64,000 bases of DNA, taken from Pseudomonadota bacterium. Lineage in GTDB: Bacteria > Pseudomonadota > Gammaproteobacteria > Steroidobacterales > Steroidobacteraceae. The stretch lies in the NCBI GenBank assembly GCA_018241425.1, contig JAFEDU010000004.1, positions 248,001 to 312,000 on the forward strand, read 5' to 3'. The notes beneath the pieces are model-generated. The model was not told where the DNA came from, searched no databases, and was given only the letters and a program-made list of their open reading frames with translations. The position numbers were made by a program, and so were the translations under genes. Below are positions 39,597 through 47,887 of the stretch, piece by piece; the stretch's first letter is position 1; each line of letters opens with the position of its first letter.

Positions 39597-40901
39597 TCAC
39601 GGTGCCGGCGCAGCGTCCGCAGGCCCCAGGGCTGCGAGTGCGGCATCCACGCCGGCCGCGAGCTGGCCGAGCGGACACTCGCTCTGACCGGACTGCTCGC
39701 GTAAAGGTTTCATCGCCACGGCGCCCCGGGCGAGTTCTTCGTCGCCCAGGATCAGGGCCAGCCGGGCGCCACTGCGGTCGGCGCGCCGGAACTGCGCCTT
39801 GAAGTTGCCCCCGCCCATGTTCACTTCGATCCGCAGCCCCGGGCGTGCATCGCGCAGCTGCTCCACCACCTGGAGTGCGCGCGCGGCAGCCTGTTCGCCG
39901 GCCACCACCACGTACAGGTCCGGCACCGCGGCGGCTGGCAGCTGGCCGCCGCTGGTCATCAGGCTCACCAGCCGCTCGACCCCCATCGCGAAACCTACCG
40001 CTGGGGTGGCCTCGCCGCCGAGCTGCGCGATCAGCCCGTCATAACGGCCGCCGGAGCATACGGCATTCTGGGCGACGGCGGACTGGGTGATCCACTCGAA
40101 TACGGTCCGGGTGTAGTAGTCCAGGCCGCGGACCAGGCGCGGGTTGACCTCGTAACGGATCCCCACGCTCTCGAGCATGGCGCACAGCTGCTCGAAGTGC
40201 GCCCGGGATTCGGGGTCCAGGTGCTCGGTGAGCACCGGGGCGTTGCGGATCAGCTCCTGCATCGCGGGGTTCTTGCTGTCGAGGATACGCAGCGGATTGC
40301 CCGCCAGACGGCGCTGGCTGTCGGCATCGAGCTGCGCGGCGTGGCCGCGGAAGTATTCCACCAGCCTCTCGCGGTACACGCGGCGGCTCTCGGGCGTCCC
40401 CAGTGAATTGAGTTCGAGCTTGAGCCCGGAGATCCCCAGGAGGCGCCACAGCCGTGCGCACAGCATGATGAGTTCGGCGTCGACGTCGGGCCCGGGGAAC
40501 CCCACCGCCTCGAGGTCGACCTGCCAGAACTGCCGGTAGCGCCCGGCCTGCGGCGCCTCATGTCGGAACATCGGGCCGATACACCACAACTTGTGGCGCG
40601 CGCCGCGCAGCATGCCGTTCGAGATCAGGGCGCGCGCGATGCCCGCGGTCGCCTCGGGTCGCAGCGTCAGGCTGTCACCGCCGCGGTCGGTAAAGGTGTA
40701 CATCTCCTTGCCCACGACGTCGGTATGCTCCCCGATCGCCCGCTTGAAGAGCTCGGTGTGCTCCACGATGGGCACGCGGATCTCCTCGTAGCCGTAGGCG
40801 GCCAGCAGCTCGCGCGCACACGACTCGAAGTGCTGCCACGCCCCGATCTGCTCCGGCAGCACGTCGTTCATGCCGCGGATCGCCTGGATCTGCCCTGCCA
40901 C
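39597..40901 (-). CDS. hisS: Histidyl-tRNA synthetase HisS
   Basis: A class II synthetase charging tRNA-His. GTG 40901 gives the standard start QAIRGMNDVLPEQ; the rodZ stop lies one base upstream. Motif 2 (YRQFWQVDLEAVGFPGPDVDAE), the His-specific block LVRGLDYYTRTVFEW, motif 3 (GFAMGVERLVSL) and a C-terminal anticodon-binding domain (from about 325) are present. The length is 434 residues. ispG, which usually separates hisS and rodZ in E. coli-type order, is missing here. Confidence 0.96.
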   Translation of the reverse strand: MAGQIQAIRGMNDVLPEQIGAWQHFESCARELLAAYGYEEIRVPIVEHTELFKRAIGEHTDVVGKEMYTFTDRGGDSLTLRPEATAGIARALISNGMLRGARHKLWCIGPMFRHEAPQAGRYRQFWQVDLEAVGFPGPDVDAELIMLCARLWRLLGISGLKLELNSLGTPESRRVYRERLVEYFRGHAAQLDADSQRRLAGNPLRILDSKNPAMQELIRNAPVLTEHLDPESRAHFEQLCAMLESVGIRYEVNPRLVRGLDYYTRTVFEWITQSAVAQNAVCSGGRYDGLIAQLGGEATPAVGFAMGVERLVSLMTSGGQLPAAAVPDLYVVVAGEQAAARALQVVEQLRDARPGLRIEVNMGGGNFKAQFRRADRSGARLALILGDEELARGAVAMKPLREQSGQSECPLGQLAAGVDAALAALGPADAAPAP

Positions 40902-40902
40902 G

Positions 40903-41733
40903 TTACTGCCCCCCGCCGCTGCCGTGGGCCACCGCCAGCTCCCCGGTCGCGTCCACGGAAAAATGTGCATCACCGCGCCGCCGCGTCACGGCGGCAAGCG
41001 AAGCCGGCCGCCCGTTAACCTCGAGGGCAACCGCCGGCGCGTTGCCGAGCACCACGCGCAGCGGCGCAGCCCCGCTGACCGAGCGGCTGGCGCCTGCACC
41101 CTGCAGGCCATCGAGCAACAGACGCCCGTGGGCATCGGCGACCTGCGCCCAGCTCTCACCGGAGAAATGCAGCGTCAGGGTCTGGCCACCGGCAACGGCG
41201 GCCTGTGTCGCCGTTGCCGGATGCGGCAGCGCGGCGGGAGCCGGCGCCACGGTCACGGCAGCGGGGGCCGCCGCCGGGGTAACCGCGGCGACAGCGTTGT
41301 CCACCTTCGCATCCGGCGCTGGCGCTGGCGGCAGGGCGTGGGGCCGCTCGCCGGGAAGGGTCATCGCCCACCAGACGATCCCCGCGAGCGCCACGACGAG
41401 GATGCCCGTGAGCGCCGGGACCATCAGGCGCTGGGACTGCGCCGGACGCTCGCCGCGCGGGATGCGGGTGAGGTCGGGCCGCGCCGCGGGTGCCAGACCG
41501 GCATAAAGATCCTGCAGCTCGCGCGCAGACTCCCCGAGGAAGTCCGCGTAGCGGCGCAGGTGGCCGCGCACGTAGACCTCGGCGCCCAGCGCCGCGAAGT
41601 CCTCGCCCTCCAGGCACTCCAGGACGCGCGGCTCGACGTGCAGCTTCTCGGCCGCCTGCAGCGTCGTCAGACCGCGCCGCTCGCGCGCGGCACGCAGGCG
41701 TGCGCCGATGCCGACGCCCTCCTCTGCGCTCAT
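40903..41733 (-). CDS. rodZ: Cytoskeletal/cell-shape protein RodZ
   Basis: RodZ anchors MreB to the inner membrane in the elongasome. The 276-residue protein has a helix-turn-helix at about 8-75 (GARLRAARERRGLTTLQAAEKLHV), a membrane segment at about 104-124 (ALTGILVVALAGIVWWAM), an Ala/Pro-rich periplasmic linker, and a C-terminal DUF4115 domain (about 185-260: GESWAQVADAHGRLLLDGL). ATG 41733 fits the domain start; pilF ends ten bases upstream. Confidence 0.93.
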   Translation of the reverse strand: MSAEEGVGIGARLRAARERRGLTTLQAAEKLHVEPRVLECLEGEDFAALGAEVYVRGHLRRYADFLGESARELQDLYAGLAPAARPDLTRIPRGERPAQSQRLMVPALTGILVVALAGIVWWAMTLPGERPHALPPAPAPDAKVDNAVAAVTPAAAPAAVTVAPAPAALPHPATATQAAVAGGQTLTLHFSGESWAQVADAHGRLLLDGLQGAGASRSVSGAAPLRVVLGNAPAVALEVNGRPASLAAVTRRRGDAHFSVDATGELAVAHGSGGGQ

Positions 41734-41743
41734 GGGTATCGCC

Positions 41744-42538
41744 TCAGCCGGGGTTGCGATCGAGGGCAGCCAGGGCGCGCGTCTGGTCACTGCCGGGGAA
41801 ATCCACCTGCAGCTGGCGCGCGTAGCGCTGCGCCGCCACCGGGTCCTTCTGCGCACGCGCCACGCGCACGCCGAGCAGCAGCAGGTCCGGGTTCTCGGCG
41901 AAGTTGGCCAGATAGCCGTCGATCACCTGCCGGGCCTGCGTGTAGTCAGTGTGCTGGAAACTCATGTCCGCCAGCTGCAGCGCCGCGTCCGCGAAGTTCG
42001 GCTTGACCTGCAGGGCTTTGATGAACTGGACGCGCGCCGCATCGTCTTTCTTGGCGGCGCGCAGGCACACCCCGGCATTGGTGTAGGCGGCCTCGGGGGT
42101 GCGGTACAGCGGGTTCTTGGCGGCTTCCTCGAAGCGCTTGACGCCCTCGTCCGTGCGACCGTTCTGGCACAGGTAGACGGCGTAGTTGTTCACGACGTTC
42201 GGGTCGCTCTTGGCGAGGCGCAGCGCCGTGCGGAATTCGGCATCCGCCTTGTCGTTGTTGCCCAGGCGCTGGAACAGCATGGCGCGTGCGCTGTGCGCGT
42301 CGGCGTAGCTCGGATCTTGCGTCACGGCGCGGTCGAGCTTGTCCTTGGCGAGCGCCAGTTCCCCCTGGTTGAGGTACGCGATGCCGAGCTCCGTATTGTA
42401 GACGGCCGCCGACTGGGCGTTCGAGCTGTGCTTGAGCGTGCTGGTGTTGGCGCTGCCCGCACATCCCGCAAGTAGGGCGGCGGCCAGGGCGCCCATGAAC
42501 GGGCGCAGGAAAATTCCGGTGTGCATCACGGTGCTCAT
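41744..42538 (-). CDS. pilF: Type IV pilus biogenesis lipoprotein PilF/PilW
   Basis: A 264-residue TPR lipoprotein that in other species pilots the PilQ secretin to the outer membrane. The lipobox LLAGC is at residue 26. Six TPR-like repeats follow ([60 protein letters not shown]). It overlaps rlmN by four bases. The rlmN-pilF-rodZ order is standard in gammaproteobacteria with type IV pili. Confidence 0.92.
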   Translation of the reverse strand: MSTVMHTGIFLRPFMGALAAALLAGCAGSANTSTLKHSSNAQSAAVYNTELGIAYLNQGELALAKDKLDRAVTQDPSYADAHSARAMLFQRLGNNDKADAEFRTALRLAKSDPNVVNNYAVYLCQNGRTDEGVKRFEEAAKNPLYRTPEAAYTNAGVCLRAAKKDDAARVQFIKALQVKPNFADAALQLADMSFQHTDYTQARQVIDGYLANFAENPDLLLLGVRVARAQKDPVAAQRYARQLQVDFPGSDQTRALAALDRNPG

Positions 42539-43671
42539 GGTTGGACGGCGACGCTGATGACCTTGCTGCCCAGGCGCACCGTGGTGCGGTCGGTGACGCG
42601 GCCTGCGAGCTGCCCGCAGGCGGCGTCGATGTCATCGCCGCGCGTGCGGCGCACGGTCGCCAGCACGCCCCGCCTGAGCAGCTCGTCGCGGAACGCCTGG
42701 ATCGCCTCCGCGCTCGAGCGCCGGTAGACGGTGCCGGGAAACGGGTTGAACGGGATCAGGTTGACCTTGGCGGGATGCCCCTTCAGCAGGCGCGCCAGTG
42801 CGCGTGCCTGGGCGGGAGAGTCGTTCACGCCATCGAGCATCACATACTCGAAGGTGACGCTGCGCCCATTCTGCTCGTCGAGGTAGTGCCAGCAGGCGCT
42901 CAGGAGTTCCGCGATCGGGTGCTTGCGGTTGATCGGCACCAGCTGGTTGCGCAGCTCGTCATCGGGCGCGTGCAGCGACACGGCCAGCGCCACGTTGCTC
43001 TCCTCGGCGAGCTTGTAGATCTGCGGCACGAGGCCCGAGGTCGACAGCGTCACCCGCCGGCGCGACAGGTCGAAGCCGAAGTCGTCGGTGAGGATGTTGA
43101 GCGCGGGCACGACGTTGCGGAAGTTCGCGAGCGGCTCTCCCATGCCCATGAGCACGACGTTGGTCACGTGGCGCTCGTCGCCGGCCGGGCGCTGCGCGGG
43201 GCCGGCCTCGCGCTCGAGCTCGCGCGCCGCCAGCCACACCTGGCCGACGATCTCGGCCGCGGTCAGGTTGCGGTTGAAGCCCTGCTGCGCGGTCGAACAG
43301 AACGAGCAATCGAGCACGCAGCCGACCTGGGAGGAGATGCACAGCGTGCCGCGGTCCGGCTCCGGGATGAAAACCATCTCGAACGCCTGGCTGGCGTCGG
43401 CCTGCAGCAGCCACTTGGTCGTGCCGTCCGTGGAGCGCTGCACGCGTACGATCTGCGGCGGCCGCACCTCGGCCTGTTCGCCCAGCCGGTCACGGAAGGA
43501 CCTGGCAAGGTCGGTCATGGCCGTGAAGTCCCCGACGCCGCGCTTGTAGATCCAGCCCATGAGCTGGCGCGCGCGGAAGGGCTTGCTGCCGAGCTGCGCC
43601 ACGAACTGCTCCAGCCCCGGCCGGGGCAGGCCGAGGAGGTTCACGCGTTCGGTGGCGGGGGCTGCGTCCAT
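42535..43671 (-). CDS. rlmN: Dual-specificity 23S rRNA/tRNA adenine-C2 methyltransferase RlmN
   Basis: A radical-SAM enzyme methylating A2503 of 23S rRNA and A37 of some tRNAs. The 4Fe-4S motif CxxxCxxC is C118, C122, C125 ([10 protein letters not shown]). The methyl-carrying Cys lies in [12 protein letters not shown] near the C-terminus, and GMGEPLANF and LSTSGLVP are the usual SAM and core blocks. ATG 43671 gives 378 residues; the longer frame to 43806 reads as unrelated basic sequence. Confidence 0.96.
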   Translation of the reverse strand: MDAAPATERVNLLGLPRPGLEQFVAQLGSKPFRARQLMGWIYKRGVGDFTAMTDLARSFRDRLGEQAEVRPPQIVRVQRSTDGTTKWLLQADASQAFEMVFIPEPDRGTLCISSQVGCVLDCSFCSTAQQGFNRNLTAAEIVGQVWLAARELEREAGPAQRPAGDERHVTNVVLMGMGEPLANFRNVVPALNILTDDFGFDLSRRRVTLSTSGLVPQIYKLAEESNVALAVSLHAPDDELRNQLVPINRKHPIAELLSACWHYLDEQNGRSVTFEYVMLDGVNDSPAQARALARLLKGHPAKVNLIPFNPFPGTVYRRSSAEAIQAFRDELLRRGVLATVRRTRGDDIDAACGQLAGRVTDRTTVRLGSKVISVAVQP

Positions 43672-43696
43672 CGGGAGCTGGGGGTGCCTTCCGGGG

Positions 43697-44125
43697 TCAG
43701 CCCCGCGGGTGCAGCTCGGTCTCGCTGAAGAAATAAGCGATCTCGCGCGCGGCGGTCTCCGGTGCGTCCGAGCCGTGCACGACGTTCTGCTCGATGCTCT
43801 TGGCAAGGTCCGCCCGGATCGTGCCCGGAGCGGCCTTCTTGGGGTCGGTGGCCCCCATGATCTCGCGGTTCTTCGCGATGGCGTTCTCGCCCTGCAGCAC
43901 CTGCACGACCACCGGTCCCGAGGTCATGTAGCGGACCAGGTCCTTGAAGAACGGGCGCTCGCGGTGGACGGCGTAGAAACCCTCGGCCTCCGCCTGCGAC
44001 AGGTGGCGCATGCGGGCGGCGACGATGGACAGTCCGGCCTTTTCAAAGCGGCGGTAGACCTCGCCGATCATGTTGCCGGCAACGCCGTCGGGCTTGACGA
44101 TGGACAGGGTGCGCTCGAGCGCCAT
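43697..44125 (-). CDS. ndk: Nucleoside diphosphate kinase
   Basis: Ndk transfers the gamma phosphate between nucleotides through a phosphohistidine. The 142-residue protein begins [15 protein letters not shown], contains the substrate helix and MGATDPKKA, and has the active-site His in [12 protein letters not shown]. Length and all motifs are normal. A gap of about 195 bases separates it from iscA upstream. Confidence 0.97.
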   Translation of the reverse strand: MALERTLSIVKPDGVAGNMIGEVYRRFEKAGLSIVAARMRHLSQAEAEGFYAVHRERPFFKDLVRYMTSGPVVVQVLQGENAIAKNREIMGATDPKKAAPGTIRADLAKSIEQNVVHGSDAPETAAREIAYFFSETELHPRG

Positions 44126-44263
44126 TCGGGGACCTTTCGAAAACGTAAGTGTGGAGGGGGCGCGGAGCTTCGGGTTCGGTACCCAAGGCCCCGCAGCAAG
44201 CCGCGAAGTCTACCCTGCGGCGGCCCCCTGCGGCAACGAGAACGAAGATGGAAGTGCCGGTTT

Positions 44264-44291
44264 GGTAAGGGTTTTTTACGCCCTGGTTACC
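44264..44291. repeat. Imperfect inverted repeat between iscA and ndk
   Basis: GGTAA...TTACC plus an inner GGG/CCC pair around an A/T-rich loop. It lies about 30 bases downstream of the iscA stop on the minus strand and might act as a transcript end or processing site, but it has no clean trailing U-tract. Confidence 0.3.
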
Positions 44292-44321
44292 GCCGGAGGG
44301 CAGGTCCGCGTGCTCGGCTGC

Positions 44322-44645
44322 TCAGACGGAGAAGCTCTCTCCGCAGCCGCACTCGCCCTTCACGTTCGGGTTGAGGAAGCGGAAGGCCTCATTCAGGCCC
44401 TCCTTTACGAAATCGACGATGGTGCCGTCCAGAAGCTTGAGGCTGCCGGCATCCACGAACACCTGCACGCCGCGGTCCACGAACACGGCATCCCCCGGGT
44501 CCGGGGCGTCGGCGTAGTTGATGACGTAGGCGAAGCCGGAGCAGCCGGTCTTGCGGACCCCGAGCCGGAGTCCGATGCCGCTGCCGCGGGCGGCCAGGAA
44601 GGTCTTGACCCGGGTGGCGGCGGATTCCGTCAGGGAGATGGCCAT
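44322..44645 (-). CDS. iscA: A-type iron-sulfur cluster carrier IscA
   Basis: A 107-residue A-type scaffold/carrier. All three cluster cysteines are present: C35 (KTGCSGFAY) and C99/C101 (GECGCGESF). The N-terminus ([15 protein letters not shown]) and the [18 protein letters not shown] block follow E. coli IscA closely, more than ErpA. It sits 21 bases after the fused desulfurase gene; iscU, hscA, hscB, fdx and iscR are not nearby. Confidence 0.94.
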   Translation of the reverse strand: MAISLTESAATRVKTFLAARGSGIGLRLGVRKTGCSGFAYVINYADAPDPGDAVFVDRGVQVFVDAGSLKLLDGTIVDFVKEGLNEAFRFLNPNVKGECGCGESFSV

Positions 44646-44666
44646 CGGTCCTCGTATTGTAGCGAC

Positions 44667-46157
44667 TTAAGTCCAGTTCGCGAGTGCGGCGCGCACCGCA
44701 TCTTCGACCACCAGCAGGCGCCCGAGTTTCTCCACCGGGACGCCCCGGGCCTTGGCCCAGTCGGCGGGCGCCCCCGGGGGCAGTTCGGTACGCATCCGTC
44801 CCCGCAGGCGGGTACACAACCAGTCCGCCGTGTCCAGAGTATGGGGGCAGGCGAACGCCTGAAAACGTGCGTCCTTCACACGATCACCCTCGACCAGCAG
44901 GTGAAATCGCACCCAGGTGCCTTCCGGCTGGGACCCAGCCTCTCCCCGGACCACCGCGGAACCACCCTCCCATAGGCCTTCCGGCGGCTCCGCCCGTGCC
45001 GGGGAGCGCTCCCGCAGCCCTCGTACGGCTGCGCTCACGGCATCGACGGCCACGTCCACCTCGGCCGGCGTGGTGAAGCGTCCGAGGCTGAACCTGAGCG
45101 AGCTCTCCGCCAGGCGCGCATCGCGTCCGAGCGAGCGCAGCACGTAGGAGGGGTCGCGCGCCTCGGAGTTGCAGGCTGCGCCGGTGGACACGGCGAGGCC
45201 GGGAAGCGCCGCCACGAGGCTCTCGCCCTCGACCCCCTCGAAGGAGACGTTGGTAATGCCCGGCACCCGCGGCGCGGCGGCCCCGTTGAGATGCACGCCC
45301 CCCAGCGGTTCCAGGCCCGCCCACAGGCGCTCCGACAGTTCCTTGAGCCGCGGGGCCTCGGTCGGCAACCCCTGCCGCACCAGCTCGCAGGCAACCCCAA
45401 ATCCTGCGATCTGGTGGACCGGCAGCGTGCCGGGGCGCAGGCCCCGCTCCTGCGGGCCGCCGAAGCTCACCGGCTGGATGCGGGCGCGGCTGCCGTCCCG
45501 CACGTAGAGGGCCCCGATCCCCTTGGGGCCATAGAGCTTGTGCGCGGTGAAGGACAGGAAGTCCACCCCGAGGCATTCCACATCGAGCGGCATGCGCCCG
45601 GCGGCCTGTGATGCGTCGCTGTGGAAGGCAATGCCGCGGGCGCGGCACAGCGCGGCAAGGACGGCGATGTCGTGGACGACGCCGGTCTCGTTGTTCGCGC
45701 ACATCACCGACACCAGCACGGTATCCGGACGCAGCGCCGCCGCCAGCTGCTCAGGTCGCAGCCACCCGCTGCGCTCGGGCGTCAGGTACGTGACGCTGCA
45801 GCCGGTGCGCTCCAGGTGCCGGCACACATCGAGCACGGCCTTGTGCTCGGTGCGCACGGTGACGATGTGGGTGCCGCGGTCCGCGGCGGCCCGCACCGCG
45901 CCCGTGATGGCGAGGTTGTTCGACTCGGTCGCCCCCGAGGTGAACACGATCTCCTGCGGCCCGGCCCCGATGAGGGCCGCCACCTGGGCGCGCGCCGTGG
46001 CCACGTGCGCAGCAGCGGCAGCGCCGACGAGGTGCGCGGAGGACGGATTGCCGAAGCTGGCGGCCGGACCCAGGCAGCCGAGCATGGCCGCGACCACCGC
46101 CGGGTCCGCCGGAGTGGTGGCCGCATAATCCAGGTACAGGGGGGCAGCCGGACTCAC
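44667..46157 (-). CDS. iscS: Cysteine desulfurase fused to a degenerate IscU-like domain
   Basis: Residues 1-385 are an IscS/NifS desulfurase that moves sulfur from cysteine to an enzyme persulfide: PLP Lys K207 in SFTAHKLYGPKG, active-site C329 in STGAACNSE, and a SSLRFSLGRFTT end block. Residues about 412-496 resemble IscU: VRFHLLVEGDRVKDARFQAFACPHT matches the IscU strand carrying the second cluster Cys (C437 here), and LLVVEDAVRAALANW matches the IscU C-terminus with its third cluster Cys lost. The first IscU Cys region is missing. The fusion is one uninterrupted frame. It overlaps trmJ by four bases. Confidence 0.9.
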   Translation of the reverse strand: MSPAAPLYLDYAATTPADPAVVAAMLGCLGPAASFGNPSSAHLVGAAAAAHVATARAQVAALIGAGPQEIVFTSGATESNNLAITGAVRAAADRGTHIVTVRTEHKAVLDVCRHLERTGCSVTYLTPERSGWLRPEQLAAALRPDTVLVSVMCANNETGVVHDIAVLAALCRARGIAFHSDASQAAGRMPLDVECLGVDFLSFTAHKLYGPKGIGALYVRDGSRARIQPVSFGGPQERGLRPGTLPVHQIAGFGVACELVRQGLPTEAPRLKELSERLWAGLEPLGGVHLNGAAAPRVPGITNVSFEGVEGESLVAALPGLAVSTGAACNSEARDPSYVLRSLGRDARLAESSLRFSLGRFTTPAEVDVAVDAVSAAVRGLRERSPARAEPPEGLWEGGSAVVRGEAGSQPEGTWVRFHLLVEGDRVKDARFQAFACPHTLDTADWLCTRLRGRMRTELPPGAPADWAKARGVPVEKLGRLLVVEDAVRAALANWT

Positions 46158-46894
46158 CGGGGGTCGCCGCCGTGACGCCTGCGGTTCTGCACGGCGGACA
46201 GGATCCCGCGCAGGATGTTCACCTCGTTCTGGTCGAGCTCGGCCCGCTGCAGGAAGCGCCGGATGCGCGCCATGAGGTGCGTGCCGCTCTGGGTGCGATC
46301 CCGGAAGTCGATCTCCTCGAGCACCTGGGACAGGTGCTCGAACAGGTGCTGCATCTGCTGCTGGGTTGCGAGCGGCGCGGCGACCGGCCCCGCGGGGGGT
46401 GCGACCGTACCGCGCGCCCGGAATATCTCGTAGGCCACCAGCTGCACCGCCATCGCGAGGTTGAGGGAAGCATAGATGCCGTTGGCAGGGATGCGGATCA
46501 GCGCATGCGCGTGCTCGAGCTCCTCGTTGGTGAGCCCGCTGCGTTCGGCCCCGAACATGACCGCGACCGGGGCACGCCGCGTCTCTTCCACCATGCGCAC
46601 CGCGGCATCGCGCACGTCCAGCACCCGGAAATACTGGTCGCGTTCCCGGGAGGTGGTGGCGGCGACGAAGCCACAGCCCTCCAGCGCCTCATCGAGGGTG
46701 GCCACCACGCGCGCGGCGGCGAGCACGTCATCGGCGCCCGAGGCGCGCGCGGTGGCCTCCGGGTCGGGGTACTGGCGCGGGCGCACCAGCACCAGCTCGC
46801 CGAGCCCCATGTTCTTCATGGCGCGCGCGACCGCGCCGATGTTGCCCGGATGCGAGGGGGCCACCAGAACGATGCGAATGCCGGGGGAGTCCAT
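46154..46894 (-). CDS. trmJ: tRNA 2'-O-methyltransferase TrmJ
   Basis: A SPOUT-class enzyme methylating nucleotide 32 of several tRNAs. The knot motifs are all visible: VLVAPSHPGNIGAVARAMKNMG near the N-terminus, MFGAERSGLTNEEL, and the SAM-binding IPANGIYASLNLAMAVQLVAYE. The C-terminal helical tail (about 175-246) is typical. trmJ next to iscS and divergent from suhB is the conserved E. coli-type layout. Confidence 0.95.
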   Translation of the reverse strand: MDSPGIRIVLVAPSHPGNIGAVARAMKNMGLGELVLVRPRQYPDPEATARASGADDVLAAARVVATLDEALEGCGFVAATTSRERDQYFRVLDVRDAAVRMVEETRRAPVAVMFGAERSGLTNEELEHAHALIRIPANGIYASLNLAMAVQLVAYEIFRARGTVAPPAGPVAAPLATQQQMQHLFEHLSQVLEEIDFRDRTQSGTHLMARIRRFLQRAELDQNEVNILRGILSAVQNRRRHGGDPR

Positions 46895-46940
46895 CTGTTA
46901 CGCTAGTGCTTTGTTTTCGCCGCTCCGCTCGAAGGAATTA

Positions 46941-46978
46941 CCGCAAATTGCGGCCTGCGGAGCGCAATCCGAATTGCG
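46941..46978. repeat. Pair of AT-centred inverted repeats in the trmJ-suhB intergenic region
   Basis: CCGCAAATTGCGG (46941-46953) is a perfect palindrome; CGCAAT-CCG-AATTGCG (46963-46978) is a second inverted repeat with similar half-sites. They lie in the 96-base divergent promoter region just before suhB. A regulator site or leader hairpin is possible; I do not recognise the motif. Confidence 0.4.
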
Positions 46979-46990
46979 AGCTTAAGCACC

Positions 46991-47791
46991 GTGAAGCCTC
47001 TTCTCAACATCGCCGTGCGTGCGGCGCGCCGCGCCGGCGAAGTAATCGTGCGCAGCATGAATCGCCTGGAGTCCCTCACCATCGCCTCCAAGGGGCGCAA
47101 TGACTTCGTGACCGAGGTCGACCATGCCGCCGAGCAGGAGATCCTCGCCACGATCCGCCGCAGCTATCCGCAGCATGCCTTCCTCGCCGAGGAGAGCGGC
47201 AGCACCGGCGACAACGAGGTGGTGTGGATCGTGGATCCGCTCGACGGCACCACGAATTTCGTGCACGGCTTCCCGGTGTTCGCGGTTTCCATCGCCTGCC
47301 AGATCAAGGGCCGCCTGGAACATGCGGTCGTCTACGACCCGCTGCGCACCGAGCTCTTTACCGCGAGCCGCGGCGCGGGTGCGCACCTGGACAACCATCG
47401 CATCCGCGTCAGCAAGGCGCGCACGCTGGAGGGCTCGCTGATCGGCACCGGCTTCCCCTACCGGGCCAACACCCAGTACCTGGACGTCTACATGGCAATG
47501 CTGCGCGGGGTGATCGCCGAGGCCGCTGGCGTGCGTCGCCCGGGCTCGGCCGCGCTGGATCTCGCCTACGTCGCCGCCGGCCGCACGGATGCCTTCTGGG
47601 AGATCGGGCTCGCGCCGTGGGACACCGCCGCGGGCACGCTCCTCATCCAGGAAGCCGGCGGTCGCATCGGGACGCTCACCGGAGGCGAGTACCGCCAGGG
47701 CGGAAATATTGTCGCGGGCACGCCCAAGGTGTACGCCGCACTCCTCGAGCTCATCGCGCCGCACGTGCCGCCGGACCTGCGCGAAGCCTGA
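46991..47791 (+). CDS. suhB: Inositol-1-monophosphatase / Nus-complex factor SuhB
   Basis: A Mg-dependent phosphatase that in E. coli also joins rRNA antitermination complexes. The 266-residue protein has the metal-binding motifs EESG, WIVDPLDGTTNFVHGFP and the C-terminal GLAPWDTAAGTLLIQEAGG. It begins at GTG 46991 (MKPLLNIAVRAARRAGEV). It is divergent from trmJ, as in most gammaproteobacteria. Confidence 0.95.
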   Translation: MKPLLNIAVRAARRAGEVIVRSMNRLESLTIASKGRNDFVTEVDHAAEQEILATIRRSYPQHAFLAEESGSTGDNEVVWIVDPLDGTTNFVHGFPVFAVSIACQIKGRLEHAVVYDPLRTELFTASRGAGAHLDNHRIRVSKARTLEGSLIGTGFPYRANTQYLDVYMAMLRGVIAEAAGVRRPGSAALDLAYVAAGRTDAFWEIGLAPWDTAAGTLLIQEAGGRIGTLTGGEYRQGGNIVAGTPKVYAALLELIAPHVPPDLREA

Positions 47792-47887
47792 TACTGCGAG
47801 CGGGCCGAGCCTCGCCAGCGGCGGGTGCTCGCTCGCTTTCCCCAGGGTGCTTGTGTAGAGTCCTCGCGCAAAAGCTGCGGGGGTCTC

